From the IMG/VR virus record IMGVR_UViG_3300005935_000199, positions 1-20,108 of that record: a stretch of 20,108 nucleotides of DNA, one strand, 5' to 3'. The position numbers were made by a program, and so were the translations under genes. How positions within the stretch are numbered: the stretch's first letter is position 1; every line of letters begins with the position of its first letter. This DNA is from a virus. This document shows positions 7,155-13,817 of the stretch, piece by piece. The notes under the pieces were generated by a model that saw only the letters and a list, made by a program, of their open reading frames with translations, did no database searches and was not told the DNA's origin.

Positions 7155-8567
7155 TCATTCAGCATCTTCTTCTATCTGTTCTTTGTCTTCCATTGCTTGC
7201 CCTTCCTTTAGTTCAGGTAAGCCAAGTTCCTCACGAGCATATCCCTCCACATCATCTGGCAAAGGAACTTTAGGATCAAACAATTTATTAAGAGCACGAG
7301 CCAGTATATATGGATCACGCACTCCCAAGGGGCCATGAGCCAAACGAGGATTCTTCACCTTCTCGTTAGTATTATAGCGTACCAGCTGATCAATAGCATA
7401 GCGATTGAAAGAAGAACAAAGCCAATCCGCAACTGTCTCGAGGGCCATAAGGAAGAAACTGCTGCTATCACGACTAAGTGCCCAGGCACCCGTGTTACCA
7501 CCTTGAGCAAGGCCCACAAATTGACCAAGCACAGTCTGAAGCATAGACTGATGTTGCCGCTCTATATGCGACTCAAACGGTACGTCAGCAGGCCCTGGTT
7601 CTATCATCTCAATCTCCCAACCTACAGGTTTAACCAAAGAGGCATCTGCCGCTGAGCGCAAATTTTTCAATATCCCTATCACATCATTGCGTTCAGATTC
7701 GGTGTAGCCCTCAGGCGGCCCCGTAGCAACCCAAATCCCGCAAGCCTGCCGCTCGATCCTAATAGCTGCAAATTCCTCAAAGTATTGCTTATACATCCAA
7801 TGCTTATATGCTTGCCGAAAAGCACCGATGCCCTCAGGGTTCCCCGATTCCTTGCGCCACGTCCAAACAATCAGCTTTTTAATAGGAATATCTACTATAA
7901 CAGAAGCTTCATCTTTAGGATTGACACCATGCTGAGTAACACCTGCCAGCCCACCAGTAGAATCAAATTGCCATTTGTATACGGTAGACCGACTTCGCTC
8001 AGCAAACTTGCGCCAACCCAGAAAACCATTGTCTTTTCTCTCGAAGACTTTTTCGTGAATAGTAAAACCATAAAGCACTGCCAGCAAAGTCTCACGAAGA
8101 AGATCATCAAAAGAATGGCTCAGACCGTCAAATAAATTGTTCTCGATAAGAGCGGAAAGCTCCTTATCATCACCTGGCTCAATACGCCAATCTGCATGAC
8201 GAATTGGCAAAGAAATAATCGCCTCCATTGCAGCTAACGCCGAATCTGAACGCCGCATCTCCTCATAAGTAATCATGCGACTATTAAGCGTTTGGAGACG
8301 ATCATTATACTCCTGATAAATACGACCCTGGCGGACATCAAGGCCAGTAACACCAGCCTCACCCAAGGAGACACTTGTATCATCTTCAGCTACATTCGTT
8401 GCTGCCATAATAGGAGAAATATCGCCAGGAACATCACCTACACGCCCATTTGGGAAAACTACAAAGCCTCCCCGAAGCAAAGGAGTGTCTTCCTTCTCAC
8501 TACGATCCCAACCACTAACATGGTCATGCCACCAACGACTTAACCGATAATGTGTTGTGCTAGCCAT
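7155..8567 (-). CDS. Portal protein (Mu gp29 / DUF935-like)
   Basis: 470 residues from ATG 8567, which has AGGGTG 6 bases upstream; an in-frame ATG nine codons earlier has no site. Portal-type features: an early MRRSDSALAAMEAIISLPIRHADWRIEPG stretch (seen here at about residues 105-135), typical of portal proteins of the DUF935 family; then GFTIHEKVFER, a Trp-rich beta segment, RIERQACGIWVATGPPEG, and a stem-like region with QHQSMLQTVLGQFVGLAQGG. Family length is usually 450-530. The protein forms the dodecameric ring at one capsid vertex through which DNA is packaged. It follows terminase large subunit, with two tRNAs and a short gene between them. The acidic C-terminus (EDKEQIEEDAE) is notable. 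Confidence 0.85.
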   Translation of the reverse strand: MASTTHYRLSRWWHDHVSGWDRSEKEDTPLLRGGFVVFPNGRVGDVPGDISPIMAATNVAEDDTSVSLGEAGVTGLDVRQGRIYQEYNDRLQTLNSRMITYEEMRRSDSALAAMEAIISLPIRHADWRIEPGDDKELSALIENNLFDGLSHSFDDLLRETLLAVLYGFTIHEKVFERKDNGFLGWRKFAERSRSTVYKWQFDSTGGLAGVTQHGVNPKDEASVIVDIPIKKLIVWTWRKESGNPEGIGAFRQAYKHWMYKQYFEEFAAIRIERQACGIWVATGPPEGYTESERNDVIGILKNLRSAADASLVKPVGWEIEMIEPGPADVPFESHIERQHQSMLQTVLGQFVGLAQGGNTGAWALSRDSSSFFLMALETVADWLCSSFNRYAIDQLVRYNTNEKVKNPRLAHGPLGVRDPYILARALNKLFDPKVPLPDDVEGYAREELGLPELKEGQAMEDKEQIEEDAE

Positions 8568-8645
8568 TTTGTTCACCCTGACAAAGTTAAACAAACTGCA
8601 ATAGCGAATTGGCTAATTTCAGTTTTCTGCCCTAAACTGCAATTC

Positions 8646-8722
8646 TGGTCGGGGCGGCTGGAATCGAACCAGCGACCTCCGGCTCCCAAAGCCGCCGCGC
8701 TACCAAGCTGCGCCACGCCCCG
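8646..8722 (-). tRNA. tRNA-Pro (anticodon TGG), CCA encoded
   Basis: A 77-nt canonical cloverleaf: acceptor CGGGGCG/CGCCCCG, D loop AGCTTGGTA with GG, anticodon stem GCGGC/GCCGG around TTTGGGA, T arm GCTGG TTCGAAT CCAGC, discriminator A and encoded CCA. C1-G72 and the overall sequence are close to bacterial tRNA-Pro. It lies 7 bases downstream of another tRNA in the late operon, so both are probably cut from the late transcript. Confidence 0.95.
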
Positions 8723-8729
8723 ACAAAAT

Positions 8730-8803
8730 TGGTAGCGAGCCTCGGAGTCGCACCGAGATCTCCGGCGCATGAGGCCAGCGACTTTCTGTTTGTCCAGCCC
8801 GCG
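8730..8803 (-). tRNA. Atypical tRNA-CAT, initiator-like
   Basis: 74 nt with encoded ACCA. Acceptor CGCGGGC / GCTCGCT has six pairs and a C1-U72 mismatch. The D stem is GAC/GTC, giving A11-U24. The D loop AAACAGAAA has no GG. Anticodon stem CTGGC/GCCGG surrounds CTCATGC (anticodon CAT) with G-C pairs at 29-41 and 30-40; variable loop AGAT; T arm CTCGG TGCGACT CCGAG, where position 55 is G. An unpaired 1-72, A11-U24 and the CGCGGGnTGGA start are marks of bacterial initiator tRNA; the third G-C pair of the anticodon stem (31-39) is reversed to C-G. The missing D-loop GG and T55 weaken the D/T loop contact. It could be an initiator-like tRNA, an Ile2 tRNA, or a decaying gene. Confidence 0.7.
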
Positions 8804-8809
8804 TCACAG

Positions 8810-8917
8810 CTATCTAGCTTTCTTCTTCGGGTCGCGGCGACATTTTCCACTCTTTGGTTTACTACGTCGTCTACCACCAGGCGGCGGCCCTTGTCCGCTT
8901 TTATCTCCTCGTGCCAT
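8810..8917 (-). CDS. Very basic 35-aa protein
   Basis: ATG 8917 follows AAGGAG with 8 bases spacing, a strong site. The product begins MARGDKSGQGPPPGG and is packed with Arg and Lys (about 15 of 35), with one Cys and no hydrophobic core. It is likely disordered and binds nucleic acid. It lies 19 bases after the terminase large-subunit stop and ends 6 bases before the first tRNA. Not recognised; a packaging helper or RNA/DNA-binding peptide is possible. Confidence 0.65.
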   Translation of the reverse strand: MARGDKSGQGPPPGGRRRSKPKSGKCRRDPKKKAR

Positions 8918-8936
8918 TACTATAACTCCTTCCATA

Positions 8937-10445
8937 TTACCATCGAGTTCTTAGCAACTTCCTCAGCTTGTCAGAAGAAGGTATGCCTCCAATCAACTTC
9001 TCACCCTTATCATACCCTCTTCGGACTCGTTTTGTCAATGCTAAGTTCGCTAACATCAACGAATCCAAAAAATCAACGTTCTTCCCCCGCCTCTTTTCGC
9101 CTGTGCCCATGCGGGCTGTTCTTAATGCTTCTCGCAATTTAGGGAACTCTTCCAGATGAACAATAAGAGTGCCACTCTCTAAATTAGCTATCAACCAACT
9201 TAGCATTTCGCTACGAGGAACATTACGCCACTGCAACCCTTCTACACGATCTACTCGTTCGGTTGCTCGATGTCCTGCTGTAAAGTTCACTGCTACTTTT
9301 GTCCGAGCATTTACTAAAGCAGGTATTGCACTGTCTTTGGTGCCATCAATGAATAGCGAACCAGGCCAATTTTTGTCAAGTGTCTCAATAGTTGCTACTT
9401 TCCCTGTGGTAGATTGGCGAGGATAGCTAAACTGGGAAACAACTTGTGGAGGTCGCGTGTGAAGATCAATAACTGTATGCACAGTTAAATCTCGGCCAGA
9501 ACCAGCAGTATCCACCCCTTTGCTATAACGATGAGCAACAATTGGCTTATGGCCTATAAAATCTATACTGGCTGCGAATTCCTCTATTATCCGCACATCA
9601 ATTGCCTGCTCTCCACTTTTTATCCGCTTCAGCTCATGCTCTTCCTCCCACTCTGCAATTCTTCCTGAAAATTTCTTTTGAGAACGCTCTTTCCAAGTCT
9701 TGCCGTTATCATCACCCCAACGACCAGGATGTGCCCGCCAATCAATAGGCAAATGAATAAGCCCTAACGCCTCGTGATTGTCAACACACTCACAGAAAAA
9801 ATCTCCATCGCCATTGTAGGTACTTACCAAAAATATAGGTGCATTCTCCATATCGTCAAGAGTGCGGGCCAACGTTCGCCAGACACCCTCAGCATACGGC
9901 ATATAAGCAACTTCCTCCATTAGTGCCGCATTACCATCAAAGCTACGGCTGGCTGTCTCCTTAGAAGGATGAGCACGAATATAATTATGAGCAGAGGGAG
10001 TATAATAGCGAATCTCAACATTCTTAGTTTTAGGATTGATGCCATCAATGTGCTTTCGTTGCTCCACAGACAATTCTGCTGTATCAAGAGCGACCTTAGC
10101 AATCTTCAAAAGCCGCTCTACAGCAACTTCCTCCGAGTTAGCAATAATATGGCAATGCAACGGTATTCCAGTTGCTTTATGCCGGTAAATAAGTTGATGT
10201 GCATACCCCATCACTACTGCTGTTGAAGCTCCGATCTGGCTAGATTTGTCAATGACATACGCTTTACCTGCTGCCACTGCTCGCATAATTTGTTTTTGGA
10301 AGTCATACGGCGTAAACGGAACCAAACCGTGTACCTTGCTTTCAATATAAGGCTTAGCCACCTCACACCAAGCAACAGGATCAAGAACTACATCATCCTC
10401 GTTGTACTGAGAAATGTTGCTCCGTCTGCTTTGAAGAATAGCCAT
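8937..10445 (-). CDS. terL: Terminase large subunit
   Basis: 502 residues from ATG 10445; an in-frame GTG at 10460 directly abuts the upstream stop and neither start has a strong ribosome site. ATPase part: PYDFQKQIMRAV adenine-binding-type motif, Walker A-like DKSSQIGAST (about 66-75), Walker B NAALMEE (about 172-178, hydrophobics then acidic pair) and the coupling motif LVSTYNGDGDF. Nuclease part: GVDTAGSGRDLT (first acidic residue about 312), LFIDGTKDS (about 365) and NVDFLDSLMLANLAL with a late acidic residue, the RNase-H-like acidic set that cuts concatemers. The conserved Arg of the usual 'sRQ.G.S' Walker A is Ser here. It follows the cupin gene and precedes the portal region. Confidence 0.9.
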   Translation of the reverse strand: MAILQSRRSNISQYNEDDVVLDPVAWCEVAKPYIESKVHGLVPFTPYDFQKQIMRAVAAGKAYVIDKSSQIGASTAVVMGYAHQLIYRHKATGIPLHCHIIANSEEVAVERLLKIAKVALDTAELSVEQRKHIDGINPKTKNVEIRYYTPSAHNYIRAHPSKETASRSFDGNAALMEEVAYMPYAEGVWRTLARTLDDMENAPIFLVSTYNGDGDFFCECVDNHEALGLIHLPIDWRAHPGRWGDDNGKTWKERSQKKFSGRIAEWEEEHELKRIKSGEQAIDVRIIEEFAASIDFIGHKPIVAHRYSKGVDTAGSGRDLTVHTVIDLHTRPPQVVSQFSYPRQSTTGKVATIETLDKNWPGSLFIDGTKDSAIPALVNARTKVAVNFTAGHRATERVDRVEGLQWRNVPRSEMLSWLIANLESGTLIVHLEEFPKLREALRTARMGTGEKRRGKNVDFLDSLMLANLALTKRVRRGYDKGEKLIGGIPSSDKLRKLLRTRW

Positions 10446-10460
10446 AATTGAGATCAACAC

Positions 10461-10844
10461 CTATAGATTTGCAAAAGCTGAACCGTCTATACGCCAATGA
10501 CGCACTACATCTTCATCATCGTGATGAGTTGAAACTTCCAGTATGATACACGGCTCACTTGAAGCTCCAATCAACAAATGAGCAGATCCAGGAGGAATAC
10601 ACACCGAACTGCCTACACATAACTCGTGAAACTCTATGCAGTTATCATCCCGCTCAAGAAGCAACCAAGCACATCCATTTAGGCACAAAAAGGTCTCGTT
10701 CTTGTGTTTATGGTGATGATAGCTACCTCCACAATTCTGATTAACTGTTAGTATCTTAGCACAATATGCTTCGGTATTTACCAACCAGTCCTCGCTACCC
10801 CACGTCTTTTCCACATGCTTGAAGCCCAACTTTTCCCAATTCAT
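10461..10844 (-). CDS. Cupin-fold metal-binding protein
   Basis: 127 residues from ATG 10844, which follows AGAGGA; seven codons upstream is a weaker in-frame ATG. The chain starts WEKLGFKHVEKTWGSEDWLVNTEAYC and carries the cupin 1 motif (SYHHHKHKNETFLCLNG: metal ligands His, His and Glu) and cupin 2 (PPGSAHLLIG, with His). Such single-domain cupins resemble the C-terminal part of mannose-6-phosphate isomerase/GDP-mannose pyrophosphorylase and small sugar isomerases. The enzyme activity cannot be told from sequence. It stands 22 bases after the tmRNA-like RNA and its stop touches the terminase frame, so it belongs to the late operon. A role in sugar-nucleotide or surface-glycan change is one guess. 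Confidence 0.75.
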   Translation of the reverse strand: MNWEKLGFKHVEKTWGSEDWLVNTEAYCAKILTVNQNCGGSYHHHKHKNETFLCLNGCAWLLLERDDNCIEFHELCVGSSVCIPPGSAHLLIGASSEPCIILEVSTHHDDEDVVRHWRIDGSAFANL

Positions 10845-10866
10845 TATAGTCCTCTCATTTGCCAAA

Positions 10867-10949
10867 TGGTGGAGGCGTCGGCATTCGAAGCCGAGTCCCG
10901 CAGCGGCCCCCTTCGGGATTTAACTGCGGTCGAAACCATTCTCGCCCCC
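10867..10949 (-). ncRNA. tmRNA-like RNA: tRNA-like domain only, no tag reading frame
   Basis: 83 nt. Acceptor GGGGGCG pairs fully with CGCCTCC and includes a G3-U70 wobble, with discriminator A and encoded CCA, the identity set for alanyl-tRNA synthetase. The following AGAATGGTTTCGAC is the conserved tmRNA D-loop signature (GGnTTCGAC) with no D stem. The T arm is TCGGC TTCGAAT GCCGA, preceded by GGGAC as in tmRNA. Between them a 6-bp helix CCGCAG/CTGCGG corresponds to tmRNA helix 2, but instead of pseudoknots and tag frame it closes on a ~20-base loop with CCC-GAAG-GGG. No normal anticodon arm can be drawn. It is therefore the tRNA-like half of tmRNA alone. It sits 22 bases upstream of the cupin start. 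Confidence 0.8.
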
Positions 10950-10951
10950 AC

Positions 10952-11120
10952 CTAACAAAGCTCTTCCCACCATCTGGGATTGTTTCTCAGCATACCAATC
11001 CAGTGTTCTATTACAATCACCATACTGTAATGTTCTAATCTCTGAGCTACTTTGAGAGCCTGTTCTAGCAGTTCAATTAGCTGCTGCTTGTCAGCATCAC
11101 TTGATCCGCTTATGGCTCAT
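10952..11120 (-). pseudogene. Small gene, start region frameshifted (about 55 aa)
   Basis: ATG 11120 overlaps the stop of the methyltransferase-tail remnant (ATGA) but runs only seven codons (MSHKRIK) before TGA. The neighbouring frame stays open from 11116 to TAG at 10952. It reads like real protein (DADKQQLIELLEQALKVAQ, then a Trp-rich end with NNPRWWEELC) but has no usable start. A one-base indel near 11098 would join the two into a helical ~56-residue protein. It is either a broken gene or an assembly error. Confidence 0.45.
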
Positions 11121-11176
11121 AGCTCCAATCTATGCTGCTTCTGGCGCGTGGCCTTCTCTAATCGCTTGCGTTGCAT
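11117..11176 (-). pseudogene. Remnant of a methyltransferase C-terminus (19 codons)
   Basis: The frame reads MQRKRLEKATRQKQHRLEL and stop. The last 18 residues match the end of the full methyltransferase upstream (RKRLEKATRSKQHKLEL) at nearly all positions. It is separated from the full gene by the zinc-ribbon gene. It is the leftover 3' end of a former methyltransferase gene. Confidence 0.75.
11144..11170 (-). repeat. 27-bp direct repeat, distal copy
   Basis: Identical over 27 bases to 11444-11470, exactly 300 bp away, and embedded in a longer imperfect repeat. The two copies bracket the zinc-ribbon gene. Confidence 0.85.
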
Positions 11177-11177
11177 T

Positions 11178-11420
11178 TTATTTATCTAATTCTTCTAACC
11201 TATACACACTGGGTAGACCGAGCTTGTCAGACAATTCGCAAAAACAGTCATAGCAGAGAATGTGGCCGCGTCTAATGTGCGGGTCAATCTGCTCCCAGAT
11301 ACAATCGGGGGCTATGAAGCCGTGAACATCCCGTCCACAGTGTTTGCAGAACTCTGGTATCGGACGAAACCGTCTTACCAAAAGTTTGATACTAACTAAT
11401 AGAAAGCGCATCACAATCAC
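11178..11420 (-). CDS. Zinc-ribbon protein, 80 aa
   Basis: The frame begins at GTG 11420 inside the methyltransferase stop; an alternative ATG lies three codons in (11411). The N-terminus is hydrophobic and basic (FLLVSIKLLVRRFRP), followed by FCKHCGRD and, 29 residues later, ILCYDCFCE: two CxxC pairs with a His (HIRRGHILC) between, a zinc-ribbon layout. The segment DCIWEQIDPHIRR between the pairs is well ordered and charged. It lies within the duplicated methyltransferase tail and so was probably added as a unit. Function unknown; many phage zinc ribbons bind nucleic acid or protein partners. Confidence 0.65.
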   Translation of the reverse strand: MIVMRFLLVSIKLLVRRFRPIPEFCKHCGRDVHGFIAPDCIWEQIDPHIRRGHILCYDCFCELSDKLGLPSVYRLEELDK

Positions 11421-13714
11421 AACTCCAGTTTATGCTGTTTGCTGCGCGTGGCCTTCTCTAATCGCTTGCGGCCAATCTCGTTATAGTCGGCGCTGATTTC
11501 CGAGCCGATATAGTCGCGGTTCTCCTCAATGCAGACCACGCCGGTTGTGTGTGCTCCCGCGAATGGGTCATAGGTTACACCCGGGCGCGTCTCTCCCCCG
11601 CAAGTACAGGTCGGTTGCCAGCCGATGGTCTTGTTCAGGTAACGGTCCCCATTCTGTGCTCTATTCAACTGATGTTCGGCCGTCTTGCCTTGGTCAAAGT
11701 GACTGCCCTTCGCGCTTGCGTCTGGCATATCAGTCTTCTCCACAATCCGCTCCCACGGCCTCCCGCACTCCACGCAGACCTTCGGCGGGCAGCCAGCGCG
11801 GATGGGCTTGCGGATTAGCTCCGGCGGGTAGACGGCGAAGTGCGCCTCGGGGAACGGGCAGGTCGGTATTGTCCAATGGTCGTCATCGGCTTCTGGCATC
11901 TGTTCACCAGGCGCAAGCTCAAAGTACCCATATCGCAGGCCATAGTCGCGAAGAGCTTGCTGGGCTGCTTCTACTTCTTCTTTTGGCAATCGCCAGCAGT
12001 CGCCAGGGTTCTTGCCGAGGGGGTTGTGTCCTTGTGTCCCCGTCCTGTTGTGATTCCATTCCGTATCAGCAACCCATTCGCCGGAAACGCGCGAACCCAA
12101 TTCGGGTTGTTGGTGTGCCTCCCTCACCGCGTCCAGGTCAAACCAGTACCTCGCGGCCTTCGTGAAGAAGAATATATGTTCCCACGTACACGAGAAGCGG
12201 TCTTTGACTGAGGACGGCATCGCGTTGGGCTTTGAGTTGTGTGTCAATACACCAGACGCCAGCGCGAATGTGTGCGGCTCATCCGCCACGCCAATGTCAA
12301 AGAACTTCCGGCCCTTGGCTTTCTGGATACTGACGATCTCGCCATTGTCCTTTACCGACCAATGGTGAGGATGAGAGGACATATCGAAACGCACTTCACC
12401 ACGAAACGCCTTGTATGTCTTGCCGGCACACTGGGCCGTGCTGAGATTGATTCGCACTCGTATGCCCAACCGCGCCCCCAGTGTCCGCAGGTCTTGCTCC
12501 AGAGCATAGTTGCGTGTGAACCCAAGCCGCCAGCGATCATTCAATTTATCATAGTGACCATCGCCATCAAGGTAGCCCTGGAGAACTGAAAGCAGAAAGG
12601 CGTTACTCCTCTGCCAGCAGGCCATTGAGAGGTGCTTGCACTTTGCGCCTTTGCCGCTGATGTACTGGCGCAGTATGCCCAGCAGAGGCGGGCTGAATAT
12701 GTTAATCGTCTGACACTGGCCACCGGTATTATGTGCTCGGCACGAACCGTCAAAGGCCTCGGCGATATTGCGCAGGCGCCGGAGCCTGTCCACCTCGTTC
12801 ACATTGCCGGAGAATTGAATGCAATTACCGTTCTGCCCAAGGCTGCCCTCAGCAAGGTATAGCCCAACAAACCAGCCAATATCCTCGTCTACCAGTGCGG
12901 TTGGGCATCGCGGGGTTTCCGGTTCGGGAATAGTAGTTGTCTTTATTGTGTCGCCCACTCTTAGTTCGTGCGCCGGGACCGCACCTCGTTGTGTGGGCCA
13001 CTTATGGCCCGGGCTACAGGTTATCCTCTCGCCGCTCCTTAACCGCAGCTCATAGCCAATAGCAGCCGCCTCCGACCAGCCCAAGCACTGCGTCCACTTC
13101 TCGCCATTCCACAACTGTACCGTGCTGGGGTCAAGGCGAACCATATCCTTGACCATCATCGGCATTTCGCCCTTTTGAGTTCTGGCGTAGACGGTCGTGC
13201 CACCACCCAGACACCACACAATATCATTGCGAACCCACCAGCCCCGCTCCTGCATCCCGATAGCGAATCTGGCAGGTATCAGCAGCAAGTTCTTCGGCTT
13301 GAGCCAAGAGTCGGCTTTGCTTGTTTGCATCTTAGCGCGAGGGACGGGCGTTCCGTCCGGCAAACCGTCTTGCTGGGGGTCTAGCCGTGACGAGGGGCAT
13401 CCCGTCCCGTGGTCGTTGCGCCCCGTTGTCCTCTCGCCACCGCTACCGTATGTATCCCCCATATTCACGAAGCAGCAGCCGGTCGGCTTCAGCACCCGCT
13501 TAACCTCGTCAAAGATAGCCCACAACTTCTCCAGATACTCCTGCGGGTGCGGCTCCAGGCCAAGCTGACCGTCAACTTGATAGTCGCGGAGGCCCCAGTA
13601 AGGAGGTGAAGTCATAATCAGGTCAATAGTGCCATCCGGTATCTTACGCATCTCGGACAGCGCGTCGCCCTGCCGAATCTCCCAGCTAAACTTTTCGGAG
13701 ACGAAATTAGTCAT
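11417..13714 (-). CDS. DNA methyltransferase (beta-class, TSPPYW) interrupted by an intein
   Basis: 765 codons from ATG 13714; a TTG frame start at 13741 is possible but neither has a clear ribosome site. The host protein (about 439 residues after splicing) has catalytic motif IV TSPPYWGLRDY near residue 36, an F-V-N-M-G-D-T-Y segment, the family signature RNDIVW/SKPNAMPSSVKDR, and near the C-terminus the AdoMet-binding motif DPFAGAHTTG. Motif order IV before I marks a beta-class N4-cytosine or N6-adenine enzyme of the site-specific phage type, likely protecting phage DNA from restriction. There is no restriction partner. Base composition looks more GC-rich than the flanking late genes, suggesting separate acquisition. 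The second Gly of motif I is replaced by His. Confidence 0.9.
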   Translation of the reverse strand: MTNFVSEKFSWEIRQGDALSEMRKIPDGTIDLIMTSPPYWGLRDYQVDGQLGLEPHPQEYLEKLWAIFDEVKRVLKPTGCCFVNMGDTYGSGGERTTGRNDHGTGCPSSRLDPQQDGLPDGTPVPRAKMQTSKADSWLKPKNLLLIPARFAIGMQERGWWVRNDIVWCLGGGTTVYARTQKGEMPMMVKDMVRLDPSTVQLWNGEKWTQCLGWSEAAAIGYELRLRSGERITCSPGHKWPTQRGAVPAHELRVGDTIKTTTIPEPETPRCPTALVDEDIGWFVGLYLAEGSLGQNGNCIQFSGNVNEVDRLRRLRNIAEAFDGSCRAHNTGGQCQTINIFSPPLLGILRQYISGKGAKCKHLSMACWQRSNAFLLSVLQGYLDGDGHYDKLNDRWRLGFTRNYALEQDLRTLGARLGIRVRINLSTAQCAGKTYKAFRGEVRFDMSSHPHHWSVKDNGEIVSIQKAKGRKFFDIGVADEPHTFALASGVLTHNSKPNAMPSSVKDRFSCTWEHIFFFTKAARYWFDLDAVREAHQQPELGSRVSGEWVADTEWNHNRTGTQGHNPLGKNPGDCWRLPKEEVEAAQQALRDYGLRYGYFELAPGEQMPEADDDHWTIPTCPFPEAHFAVYPPELIRKPIRAGCPPKVCVECGRPWERIVEKTDMPDASAKGSHFDQGKTAEHQLNRAQNGDRYLNKTIGWQPTCTCGGETRPGVTYDPFAGAHTTGVVCIEENRDYIGSEISADYNEIGRKRLEKATRSKQHKLEL
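11444..11470 (-). repeat. 27-bp direct repeat, proximal copy in the methyltransferase 3' end
   Basis: Encodes RKRLEKATR in the functional gene. Identical to 11144-11170; see the methyltransferase-tail remnant. Confidence 0.85.
12236..13213 (-). mobile_element. Intein with LAGLIDADG homing endonuclease inside the methyltransferase
   Basis: 326 residues, Cys168 to Asn493 of the host numbering. It starts CLGGGTTVYARTQ (block A, nucleophile Cys), has block B TCSPGHKW (T..H), two dodecapeptides GWFVGLYLAEGS and SVLQGYLDGDGH (LAGLIDADG, both acidic residues kept), block F FDIGVADEPHTFALASG and ends VLTHN followed by Ser (+1). All splicing residues are present, so it should be active. Removing it restores the usual sequence W-SKPN. 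The two-motif endonuclease would cut intein-free copies of this gene. Confidence 0.92.
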
Positions 13715-13817
13715 AATCAAATATGACGGGGAAACCACCAATGTAAGAAAATTCAGCCCATACTAATAGCTTGGGTTTGTTTTTGATCAGCAGCCTCCCC
13801 ATTATTATACCCCATAA

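Noticed and set aside
10867-10949. Canonical tRNA with long variable arm
   Set aside because: No D stem and no drawable anticodon arm; the GGTTTCGAC and GGGAC segments are tmRNA signatures.
11545-12165. Long plus-strand open frame of 206 codons
   Set aside because: It lies opposite the methyltransferase, whose family motifs are certain. Composition (Ser/Arg-rich) is that of an antisense shadow.
13755-13817. 20-codon ATG frame between the secreted protein and methyltransferase
   Set aside because: Too short, no good ribosome site, no repeat or similarity to support it.
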